NCBI GenBank assembly: GCA_964468005.1
Contig: CAYXUT010000067.1
Location: 1-14,045, forward strand
From: TMED8 sp964468005
Lineage (GTDB): Bacteria > Pseudomonadota > Alphaproteobacteria > Rhodospirillales > Casp-alpha2
Reading direction: 5' to 3'
DNA: 14,045 bases
Shown one piece after another: positions 8,131-14,045 of this stretch. The position numbers were made by a program, and so were the translations under genes. How positions within the stretch are numbered: the stretch's first letter is position 1; each line of letters begins with the position of its first letter. The notes below the pieces were generated by a model. That model saw only the letters and a program-made list of their open reading frames with translations, was not told the origin of the DNA and did not search any database.

Positions 8131-8607
8131 TTACTTAGCTTCATAAGTTCCGGACTTCCCTCCGGTTTTGTTGACCAAACGGATATCGGTGATCCGCATG
8201 CTCTTATCGACGGCCTTGCACATGTCATAGACCGTCAAAGCGGCAACCGATACAGCTGTCAGCGCTTCCATCTCAACACCCGTCTTCCCCGCAAGTTTAC
8301 AGGTTGCCGAGATATCCACCGCATTGCGTTCAGGTTCGCAGATAAGGTCAACTTTCACAGAAGACAGATTGAGCGGATGGCACAGGGGGATCAGATCGGG
8401 TGTGCGTTTAGCACCCATAATTCCGGCCAACTGCGCCACCGAGAGCACATCGCCTTTTTTGACGCCACCCTGCATGATCAAATCCAGCGTTTCGGGCTTC
8501 GTAATGACACTGCCCTTAGCCGTAGCCGTGCGTTCTGTGATGTTCTTCTCCGAAACATCGACCATGACGGCGTTTCCATCGTCATCAATGTGTGTGAATC
8601 CGCTCAT
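8131..8607 (-). CDS. moaC: Cyclic pyranopterin monophosphate synthase MoaC
   Basis: Converts 3',8-cyclo-7,8-dihydro-GTP, made by MoaA, to cyclic pyranopterin monophosphate, the first stable molybdenum cofactor intermediate; it acts as a cytoplasmic hexamer. The 158-residue product is full length. Visible motifs: LIPLCHPL at 72-79, GKTGVEMEAL at 107-116, and YDMCKAVDK with Asp128 and Lys131 at the same numbers as the catalytic residues of the E. coli enzyme, then MRITDIRL and KTGGKSG. The start ATG overlaps the trpC stop by 4 bases and has no nearby Shine-Dalgarno sequence, consistent with coupling to trpC. moaA is not in the window. Confidence 0.97.
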   Translation of the reverse strand: MSGFTHIDDDGNAVMVDVSEKNITERTATAKGSVITKPETLDLIMQGGVKKGDVLSVAQLAGIMGAKRTPDLIPLCHPLNLSSVKVDLICEPERNAVDISATCKLAGKTGVEMEALTAVSVAALTVYDMCKAVDKSMRITDIRLVNKTGGKSGTYEAK

Positions 8608-9416
8608 GCGCTAGCTGCCAAATCAACGGGAGAAAGGAGGGCACGGGTCGCTGCCTCAACATCGTCTTGGCGCATCAGGGATTCGCCCACCAGGAAGCAA
8701 CGGGCGCCGACTTCCACCAACCGTGCAAGGTCGGCGGGCGTATAAAGGCCGCTTTCGCTAACCAGCATGCGATTTGTAGGCACCATATGGGCCAGTTTTT
8801 CCGTCATCTCGATATCGACCTTGAGTGTCTTAAGGTTACGGTTGTTAATACCGATGAGATCGCTATCAAGTTTTAGTGCGCGCTCCATCTCGTCTACCTC
8901 ATGCACCTCGACCAAAACCTCCATGCCCCAATCACGTGCAGTTGCGCTAAGTTCTGCAGCTTGTGAATCTTCCAGTGCCGCCATGATTAGCAAGACGCAA
9001 TCAGCGCTGAGCGCGCGGGCTTCTGCCACCTGATAAGGGTCGAGCATAAAATCCTTGCGCAAAACCGGTAGACTGACAACGTTTCTAGCAGCAACCAAAT
9101 CTTCGTCAGCACCCTGAAAATAGGGAGCGTCCGTCAAGACTGAGAGGCAGCTTGCACCGCCCTGTTCGTAGGCTTTGGCAAGCTTTGGCGGATCAAAGTT
9201 ATCACGGATCAAGCCTTTCGACGGCGAGGCCTTCTTGATCTCGGCAATCAGACCATATCGTCCGCTTTCTGCTGTGTCGCGCAGTTCTTTTGTGAAGCCA
9301 CGGGGCGCAGATGCCGCCTTAGCCAACTTTTCCACATCGACAAGCCGATTCGTTGCCTTTGAGGCCGCGATATGTTCGCGTTTGTCGGAGCAGATACGGG
9401 CGAGAACGTCGCTCAT
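8604..9416 (-). CDS. trpC: Indole-3-glycerol phosphate synthase TrpC
   Basis: Closes the indole ring of tryptophan: 1-(2-carboxyphenylamino)-1-deoxyribulose 5-phosphate to indole-3-glycerol phosphate. It is a single TIM-barrel domain of 270 residues, not fused to TrpF. Catalytic residues are visible: Glu59 and Lys61 in LIAEIKKASPSKG (56-68), Lys121 in LRKDFM, Glu170 in VLVEVH, Asn191 in GINNRNL, Ser222 in SESG, and a phosphate-binding GESLM at 244-248. The start ATG overlaps the trpD stop by 4 bases and lacks its own Shine-Dalgarno sequence; the stop overlaps moaC by 4 bases. This gene is the junction at which tryptophan genes pass into molybdenum cofactor genes within one transcription unit. 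Confidence 0.98.
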   Translation of the reverse strand: MSDVLARICSDKREHIAASKATNRLVDVEKLAKAASAPRGFTKELRDTAESGRYGLIAEIKKASPSKGLIRDNFDPPKLAKAYEQGGASCLSVLTDAPYFQGADEDLVAARNVVSLPVLRKDFMLDPYQVAEARALSADCVLLIMAALEDSQAAELSATARDWGMEVLVEVHEVDEMERALKLDSDLIGINNRNLKTLKVDIEMTEKLAHMVPTNRMLVSESGLYTPADLARLVEVGARCFLVGESLMRQDDVEAATRALLSPVDLAASA

Positions 9417-10435
9417 GACTTTGAGTTGGATATCTCAACCAGTTTATCCAGAGCTGCATGCGCATTTCCGTCATCTATGGAAGCGGCGGCCAGAGCCACA
9501 CCGGCTCTCAAATCATCCGCCTTACCGGCAACGATCAAGCTGGCGGCTGCATTCATCAACACAATATCGCGATAAGGGCTAGCCACGCCATCAACCAAAG
9601 CCTCAAGCGCCGCTGCGTTGTATGCTGCGTCGCCACCTTTCAGATCATCCAAACTAGCACGCGGCACCCCCGCGTCCTCAGGTAAAACCTCGAAATTGCG
9701 AACCGCACCATTCTCTAGCGCGGCGACATACGTCGTCCCGGTTGTGCTCATCTCGTCCATGCCGTCGGCGCCATGCACGACCCAAGCGGCATCACTGCCG
9801 AGGATCCCTAAGACTTCGGCCATGGGCTCGATCCAGGCCCGGTCGAAAGCGCCGGTAAACTGGCGTTTGACGCCAGCCGGATTGGAAAGGGGGCCCAGGT
9901 TATTAAAAATTGTGCGAATCCCCATAGATTGGCGTACCGGCATAACATACTTCATGGCGCTATGGTGCCGCGGTGCCGACATGAAGCCGATACCAGCCTC
10001 GGCAATGGATTCCTCCACCAAGGACACATCGCATTCCAGATTGACACCGAGCGCCGTCAGTACATCAGCGGCACCGGACTTCGACGTCACCGCACGGTTG
10101 CCGTGCTTCGCTACCGGCACGCCACAACCGGCAACTACGAAAGCGGTCGCAGTGGAAATGTTGTACGTACCAAGGCCGTCTCCACCTGTACCAACTATAT
10201 CCATAGCACCTTCCGGCGCACTTACCGTCTGCATTTTTTCGCGCATGGCGCGGACTGCACCAGTGATTTCCTCGACCGATTCACCGCGCAGCCTCAGCGC
10301 CATCAGGAAGGCACCCATTTGCGAATCCGATGCCTCGCCGGTCATGATGATATTGAACGCGCTCTCTGCATCCATGGCAGAAAGCGCGTGACCTTCAGCA
10401 ACTCGGGCCAAAATAGGTTTAATATCGTCGCTCAT
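9413..10435 (-). CDS. trpD: Anthranilate phosphoribosyltransferase TrpD
   Basis: Transfers phosphoribose from PRPP to anthranilate, the second step of the tryptophan branch. The 340-residue protein has the normal length for a stand-alone TrpD without a fused TrpG domain. Motifs: GTGGDG at 82-87 and NIST at 92-95 (PRPP and metal binding), KHGNRAVTSKSGAAD at 110-124, a SAPRHHSAMKYV segment carrying the anthranilate-site arginine, and the NNLGPLSNPA motif. It overlaps trpG at its start and trpC at its stop, 4 bases each. Unlike its neighbours in the unit it has a clear ribosome binding site inside the end of trpG. Confidence 0.98.
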   Translation of the reverse strand: MSDDIKPILARVAEGHALSAMDAESAFNIIMTGEASDSQMGAFLMALRLRGESVEEITGAVRAMREKMQTVSAPEGAMDIVGTGGDGLGTYNISTATAFVVAGCGVPVAKHGNRAVTSKSGAADVLTALGVNLECDVSLVEESIAEAGIGFMSAPRHHSAMKYVMPVRQSMGIRTIFNNLGPLSNPAGVKRQFTGAFDRAWIEPMAEVLGILGSDAAWVVHGADGMDEMSTTGTTYVAALENGAVRNFEVLPEDAGVPRASLDDLKGGDAAYNAAALEALVDGVASPYRDIVLMNAAASLIVAGKADDLRAGVALAAASIDDGNAHAALDKLVEISNSKS

Positions 10436-11016
10436 GCCGCGTTTCTCCCGCGTGAGATTTCAATGAAGTTCTGCAATATGTGATGGCCGTGTTCGGAGGC
10501 AATGCTTTCCGGGTGGAACTGCACGCCGTGGATCGGTAATGTCCGGTGCGAAACCCCCTGAATGACGCCGTCTTCGCTCTTTGCTGTCACTTCCAGGCAA
10601 TCGGGAATACTATCCGGTGCCAACGTCAGAGAATGATAGCGGGTCGCTTGAAAAGGTGAAGGCACGCCGGCAAACACCGCTATCCCCCGATGACTGATCG
10701 TGCTCATCTTACCATGCATGGGCGCAGGCGCGCGCACGACCTTGCCACCAAAAGCCTGACCGATACATTGATGGCCCAGGCAAACGCCGAAAATTGGAAA
10801 CTTGCTTTGCAGACGCGCCGTAATCTCAAGACTAATACCTGCCAGGTCGGGGTCGCAAGGCCCTGGCGATATCACGATACCCTCGGGCGCCATGGCGAAT
10901 ATTTCATCAATACTTATAGCGTCATTACGGCGCACGACAACGTCGGCCCCGACCTCGCCCATATAGTGGCGAAGGTTGTAGACGAAACTATCGTAGTTAT
11001 CAATGAGTAGAAACAT
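10432..11016 (-). CDS. trpG: Anthranilate/aminodeoxychorismate synthase glutaminase subunit TrpG
   Basis: Class I glutamine amidotransferase that passes ammonia from glutamine to a chorismate-using partner (TrpE for anthranilate, or PabB for aminodeoxychorismate). The 194 residues form one domain with the triad Cys79 (GVCLGHQ), His168 and Glu170 (VQFHPES); the oxyanion-region SPGP motif is at 50-53. The N-terminus MFLLIDNYDSFVYNL is canonical, which fixes the start. No Shine-Dalgarno sequence precedes it; a sigma-70-like promoter ends only a few bases before the ATG. It is the first gene of the unit. No trpE lies beside it: the upstream neighbour is the divergent copA. The context with trpD and trpC favours TrpG, although such subunits can serve both pathways. 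Confidence 0.95.
   Translation of the reverse strand: MFLLIDNYDSFVYNLRHYMGEVGADVVVRRNDAISIDEIFAMAPEGIVISPGPCDPDLAGISLEITARLQSKFPIFGVCLGHQCIGQAFGGKVVRAPAPMHGKMSTISHRGIAVFAGVPSPFQATRYHSLTLAPDSIPDCLEVTAKSEDGVIQGVSHRTLPIHGVQFHPESIASEHGHHILQNFIEISRGRNAA
10444..10449 (-). promoter_or_regulatory. Ribosome binding site of trpD
   Basis: GGGAGA on the minus strand lies 8 bases before the trpD ATG, inside the trpG coding sequence. It gives trpD an independent initiation signal in addition to the 4-base stop/start overlap with trpG. Confidence 0.65.
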
Positions 11017-11024
11017 TTCAAGAG

Positions 11025-11053
11025 GTTATGGTATTTCACCCGGCGTAGGTCAA
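11025..11053 (-). promoter_or_regulatory. Putative trpG promoter, near-leaderless
   Basis: On the minus strand TTGACC (plus coordinates 11048-11053) is followed by 17 bases and CATAAC (11025-11030). This is a 5/6 -35 and a 4/6 -10 at ideal spacing. Transcription would begin at about 11018-11019, only two or three bases before the trpG ATG. That agrees with the absence of a Shine-Dalgarno sequence there and leaves no room for a trp leader peptide or attenuator. It is predicted from sequence only. Confidence 0.5.
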
Positions 11054-11097
11054 GCGCCGCGCATATTAGCCATGCAACCTTTTTAAAGGCACCAGAC

Positions 11098-11131
11098 TTG
11101 GCCTTATCCTCCACTGGAAATCACTTATAAT
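11098..11131 (+). promoter_or_regulatory. Putative copA promoter with degenerate CueR-like operator
   Basis: TTGGCC at 11098-11103 followed by 19 bases and ACTTAT at 11123-11128 has the stretched spacing of MerR/CueR-activated promoters, and the spacer holds CCTT (11102-11105) and GGAA (11116-11119) half-sites like those of CueR operators. The dyad is one base longer than in the E. coli copA operator and imperfect. A perfect TATAAT lies at 11126-11131, which would make a 22-base spacer with the same -35. A CueR-type gene downstream of copA supports the assignment, but the exact elements are uncertain. Confidence 0.4.
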
Positions 11132-11153
11132 AAACATTATAGTGAAGTGGAGG
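11108..11153. repeat. Interrupted inverted repeat over copA promoter and ribosome binding site
   Basis: CCTCCACT (11108-11115) is the exact reverse complement of AGTGGAGG (11146-11153). Inside it TCACT (11121-11125) matches AGTGA (11141-11145) and ATAAT (11127-11131) matches ATTAT (11136-11140), with an AAAC loop. Together these give 18 base pairs interrupted only by GGAAA and one T, both on the left arm. The right arm contains the GGAGG ribosome binding site of copA, and the left arm contains the -10 region. Confidence 0.8.
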
Positions 11154-11154
11154 G
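11149..11154 (+). promoter_or_regulatory. Ribosome binding site of copA
   Basis: GGAGGG ends 11 bases before the ATG at 11166. This site decides the start in favour of 11166 over the in-frame GTG at 11142, which lies upstream of it and has no such signal. The ATG at 11158 is out of frame. Confidence 0.7.
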
Positions 11155-11165
11155 TTTATGTCGGC

Positions 11166-13646
11166 ATGGAAGAAACAACGCTCAGAGAAAGCCAAATCAC
11201 CATGCCTGTCAAAGGCATGTCTTGTGCGGGCTGTGTATCGCGCGTTGAAAGGGCTTTGAGCGCTGTCGATGGCGTCTCAAATGCAGAAGTTAACCTTGCG
11301 ACCAAACGCGCCACGGTCAGCTACGATCCCGATGCAACGGCACCCAAGGCCCTAATCGAAGCTGTCAATTCGACTGGCTTTGAAGTGCCGTCGAAAACGC
11401 TCTCATTAAGTATCGATGGCATGTTCTGCGCTGGATGCGTCTCGCGTGTTGAAAAAGCCTCGATTGCACTTGATGGTGTCCTGAGTTCGGAGATCAACCT
11501 CGCCACAAGACGCGGGAACATAACATATACCGCCAACATCGTGACCCCGGAAATGATTACAGATGCCATCACTTCCGCCGGCTACCCGACAAGCCCAGTC
11601 GAGTTGGATGCGCCCGACCGCCACGCGCACGAGCAATCTACCATGGAAGCCGAAACGGCCGATCTCAAGCGCGCTTTCATTTTCGCGCTTGGTTTTACCT
11701 TGCCGCTCATAGCCGTGGCCATGGGCCGAATGATCGACGAGCTAGAAACGGCAATGTTGGCGTTCCTGCCAGAAAGCGGCTGGATGGCGGTCGAGTGGGT
11801 ATTGGCCACGCCCGTTCTATTTTACGCCGGGCGGCGGTTCTACAATTCTGGCTGGAAGGAGCTCAAACATCTCCATCCCGGCATGAATGCGCTGGTCGTG
11901 ATTGGCACCGGCGCAGCTTATTTCTACTCCTTTTTAGCGCTCATCGTGCCCAGCCTGTTTCCAGCCGGCACAGCCGTCGCATATTTCGAAGCCGCGGGCG
12001 TGATCGTCACACTGATCCTGTTCGGCCGTTACCTAGAAGCGCTCGGCAAACGCAAGACCTCAACCGCCATCCGCAAGTTAATGGCCTTGCAAGCTCCAAC
12101 AGCGTGTGTTGAACGCGGAGGTGAAATCATAGAGGTCCCCGTAACGGTTATTACCGTGGGCGAACGGGTATTGATCCGTCCAGGCGAAAGGCTCCCCGTT
12201 GACGGCATCGTCGCCGAAGGACATAGCTTCATCGATGAATCAATGATTAGCGGCGAACCATTACCGGTCGAGAAACTCCAAAGTGATGAGGTCATTGGCG
12301 GTACCGTCAACGGCAACGGCGTGCTCACCGTCGAGGTCAGCCGCATTGGCGGTGACACCCTTCTGGCCAAGATCATTAAGATGGTCGAAGACGCTCAGGC
12401 TGGCAAGTCGCCGGTCCAGAAGCTCGCCGACCGCATCGCGTCCATCTTCGTACCTACCGTCATGGCCGTATCTATCATCACCTTTTTCACTTGGTTCACC
12501 ATCGGTCCGGAACCAGCGCTCAGCTATGCCTTTGTGACCGCCGTCTCTGTATTATTGATCGCATGTCCTTGCGCGATGGGGCTGGCAACTCCAACAGCGA
12601 TTATGACAAGCACGGGACGCGGCGCGGAACTTGGTGTCCTGTTCTGTCGCGGCACGGCGCTGGAAACATTGGCGAGGGTTGATACCATGGTTTTGGACAA
12701 GACCGGTACCCTGACCGAAGGAAAGCCGAGCCTGCAACAATTTTGCCTGTTTGATGAAACCCTTGACGCCGACCAAATCCTGAGGCTCGCGGCGGCAACG
12801 GAAACCAAGAGCGAACACCCCATCGCCCGGGCTCTTGCCGAAGCGGCTTCAGCTAAGAACTTAGCCCTGCCAAAGGTCGAAGCCTTCGAGGCGCACCCGG
12901 GTCACGGCCTGAGCGCGACGGTCGATGACCGTGAATTGCTCATTGGTTCTAAGCGGCATCTTCAATCCGCCAACGTCGATACTGCCGGAGCAAATATCCT
13001 GGCGTCAGAACTAACCGCAAAGGCTTTGTCACTCGCCTATATTGCCGTCGATGGTCGCCTCGCTGCCGTTGCCGGTATCAGCGATACCCCTAAACCAGAA
13101 AGCCCAGCCACCGTTCAGGCGCTTCGCGGCATGGGCATCAAAACCGCCATGCTGACTGGCGACAACGAGGCAACAGCGAGAGCCGTGGCTCGAGATGTCG
13201 GTATCATCCAAGTCATGGCCGACGTATTGCCCGGTGATAAGGCAATGGCAATCAAGCGCCTTCAAAAACGAGGCGCCACTGTGGCGTTTGTCGGTGACGG
13301 CATCAACGATGCGCCAGCGCTGGCCCAGGCAAACGTTGGCATCGCTATCGGTACCGGTTCCGATATCGCCATTGAGGCCGGCGAGGTCATTTTAATGTCC
13401 GGCGACCTGGGAGGCCTAGTACGTGCAACGCGCCTCGCCAAGCGTACACTAGAGGTCATCAGAGGTAATTTCTTTTGGGCCTATGCGTATAACGTCGCGC
13501 TGATACCGCTTGCCGCCGGGCTCCTCTATCCGGCACTTGACCTCTTGTTAAATCCGATGCTGGCTGCCGGCGCCATGAGTATTTCCAGCCTCTTCGTTGT
13601 CGGCAATTCCTTACGTCTCAGGTCCTTCGAAGGAGCACACCGGTGA
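11166..13646 (+). CDS. copA: Cu(I)-exporting P1B-type ATPase CopA
   Basis: Inner-membrane pump that exports Cu(I) from the cytoplasm at the cost of ATP. Numbered from the ATG at 11166 the protein has 826 residues. Two N-terminal heavy-metal-associated domains carry GMSCAGC (CxxC at 20-23) and GMFCAGC (88-91). About eight membrane segments follow: four before the actuator domain (roughly 166-293), two around the CPC motif (467-469 in ACPCAMGLATP), and two at the C-terminus. The actuator motif reads SGEP rather than TGEP. Asp511 in DKTGTLTEG is the phosphorylated residue, SEHP (549-552) the nucleotide-domain motif, and GDGINDAPAL (from 710) the hinge. YN in segment 7 and MSISS in segment 8, with CPC, mark the Cu(I)/Ag(I) class. 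An in-frame GTG at 11142 would add 8 residues but lacks a ribosome binding site. Its stop overlaps cueR by 4 bases; copper-responsive control by CueR is likely. Confidence 0.96.
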   Translation: MEETTLRESQITMPVKGMSCAGCVSRVERALSAVDGVSNAEVNLATKRATVSYDPDATAPKALIEAVNSTGFEVPSKTLSLSIDGMFCAGCVSRVEKASIALDGVLSSEINLATRRGNITYTANIVTPEMITDAITSAGYPTSPVELDAPDRHAHEQSTMEAETADLKRAFIFALGFTLPLIAVAMGRMIDELETAMLAFLPESGWMAVEWVLATPVLFYAGRRFYNSGWKELKHLHPGMNALVVIGTGAAYFYSFLALIVPSLFPAGTAVAYFEAAGVIVTLILFGRYLEALGKRKTSTAIRKLMALQAPTACVERGGEIIEVPVTVITVGERVLIRPGERLPVDGIVAEGHSFIDESMISGEPLPVEKLQSDEVIGGTVNGNGVLTVEVSRIGGDTLLAKIIKMVEDAQAGKSPVQKLADRIASIFVPTVMAVSIITFFTWFTIGPEPALSYAFVTAVSVLLIACPCAMGLATPTAIMTSTGRGAELGVLFCRGTALETLARVDTMVLDKTGTLTEGKPSLQQFCLFDETLDADQILRLAAATETKSEHPIARALAEAASAKNLALPKVEAFEAHPGHGLSATVDDRELLIGSKRHLQSANVDTAGANILASELTAKALSLAYIAVDGRLAAVAGISDTPKPESPATVQALRGMGIKTAMLTGDNEATARAVARDVGIIQVMADVLPGDKAMAIKRLQKRGATVAFVGDGINDAPALAQANVGIAIGTGSDIAIEAGEVILMSGDLGGLVRATRLAKRTLEVIRGNFFWAYAYNVALIPLAAGLLYPALDLLLNPMLAAGAMSISSLFVVGNSLRLRSFEGAHR
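13630..13635 (+). promoter_or_regulatory. Ribosome binding site of cueR
   Basis: AAGGAG lies 7 bases before the GTG at 13643, inside the copA coding sequence. It supports the GTG start, which overlaps the copA stop as GTGA. Confidence 0.8.
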
Positions 13647-14035
13647 ACATCTCCACCGTCGCCCGCAAAACTGGCATTTCGGCAAAGACCATCCGCTACT
13701 ATGAAAGCATTGGCCTGACCCCGCAGCCTGACCGCCAACCCAACGGCTACCGCGCCTATGGCAAAGACGATGTCGCTACGCTGCGTTTCGTTCAGCGTGC
13801 GCGGCGATTGGGTTTCTCTTTGGATGAGGTCCGCACCCTACTGACGCTCTGGCGCGACCAGAGACGTGCCAGTGCTGACGTCAAACGCCTGGCACTCGAT
13901 CATATTCAAGAGATCAATGCCCGCATTGCCTCGTTGCAATCGATAAAACGCACCCTCGTAGACCTGACCGAGCGCTGCCACGGCAATAATCGCCCAGACT
14001 GCCCGATCCTTGATGATTTGGCCCGGTTGGGGTAG
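13643..14035 (+). CDS. cueR: CueR-type copper-responsive MerR-family regulator
   Basis: MerR-family activator that senses cytoplasmic Cu(I) and untwists stretched promoters of copper-export genes. The 130-residue product begins with the MerR helix-turn-helix (NISTVARKTGISAKTIRYYE at 2-21), the wing (NGYRAYGKDD, 34-43), a long dimerisation helix and a C-terminal metal loop. Cys112 and Cys120 (C-x7-C), together with Ser77, stand at the same numbers as in E. coli CueR; Ser77 with this loop is the mark of monovalent-metal sensors, as opposed to the cysteine at that place in zinc and mercury sensors. The GTG start overlaps the copA stop by 4 bases and has a good AAGGAG. The regulator is thus made from the transcript it probably controls. 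The name hmrR is also used for such proteins in rhizobia. Confidence 0.95.
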   Translation: MNISTVARKTGISAKTIRYYESIGLTPQPDRQPNGYRAYGKDDVATLRFVQRARRLGFSLDEVRTLLTLWRDQRRASADVKRLALDHIQEINARIASLQSIKRTLVDLTERCHGNNRPDCPILDDLARLG

Positions 14036-14045
14036 GGCTAGATTT

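Noticed and set aside
9618..10391. 257-codon plus-strand open frame opposite trpD
   Set aside because: It mirrors the trpD gene; Ser/Pro/Ala-rich translation typical of an antisense frame in GC-rich coding DNA.
1..14045. CRISPR array, toxin-antitoxin, phage or transposon genes
   Set aside because: No regularly spaced repeats, integrase, transposase or paired small toxin-like genes were seen on either strand.

Overview
The window looks like a chromosomal segment of an alphaproteobacterium. Two things point there: the gene order trpG-trpD-trpC-moaC-moeA-lexA, which is a familiar alphaproteobacterial arrangement, and a GTTC-N7-GTTC direct-repeat SOS operator in front of lexA, which is the alphaproteobacterial LexA site rather than the CTG-N10-CAG box of gammaproteobacteria. 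I cannot name a genus; a Rhodospirillales-like or related lineage is a guess.

Layout. Positions 1-698 hold no gene I can support. Positions 699-4756 (+) carry a two-gene hydantoinase/oxoprolinase-type unit, hyuB then hyuA, in visibly AT-richer DNA than the right half (hand counts of G+C: 28/60 at 781-840 and 18/60 at 4561-4620, against 36/60 at 12841-12900). Positions 4757-5703 are a gene-poor, AT-rich spacer with at most a decayed coding remnant on the minus strand. From 5704 to 11016 everything is on the minus strand: transcription runs trpG (11016) > trpD > trpC > moaC > moeA (6890), with 4-base stop/start overlaps at trpG/trpD, trpD/trpC and trpC/moaC and an 8-base gap before moeA. After a 454-base gap comes lexA with its own SOS-controlled promoter. 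At 11017-11165 a divergent promoter region serves trpG to the left and, to the right, copA-cueR: a Cu(I)-exporting P1B ATPase and a CueR-type MerR regulator overlapping by 4 bases.

How the genes work together. TrpG supplies ammonia to an anthranilate synthase large subunit that is not in the window; TrpD and TrpC carry anthranilate to indole-3-glycerol phosphate. MoaC performs the first step and MoeA the last, metal-insertion step of molybdenum cofactor synthesis. LexA is the SOS repressor and should repress itself. CueR should sense Cu(I) and activate copA together with its own gene. HyuA and HyuB together form an ATP-dependent amidohydrolase or carboxylase-like enzyme of unknown substrate.

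I did not find a new defence, mobile or retro-element system here. The parts most worth a second look are regulatory: a three-half-site LexA operator placed over the lexA -10, an apparently leaderless trpG promoter, and a long inverted repeat that includes the copA ribosome binding site. The HyuB C-terminal extension and the compositional break to the left of lexA are also notable.
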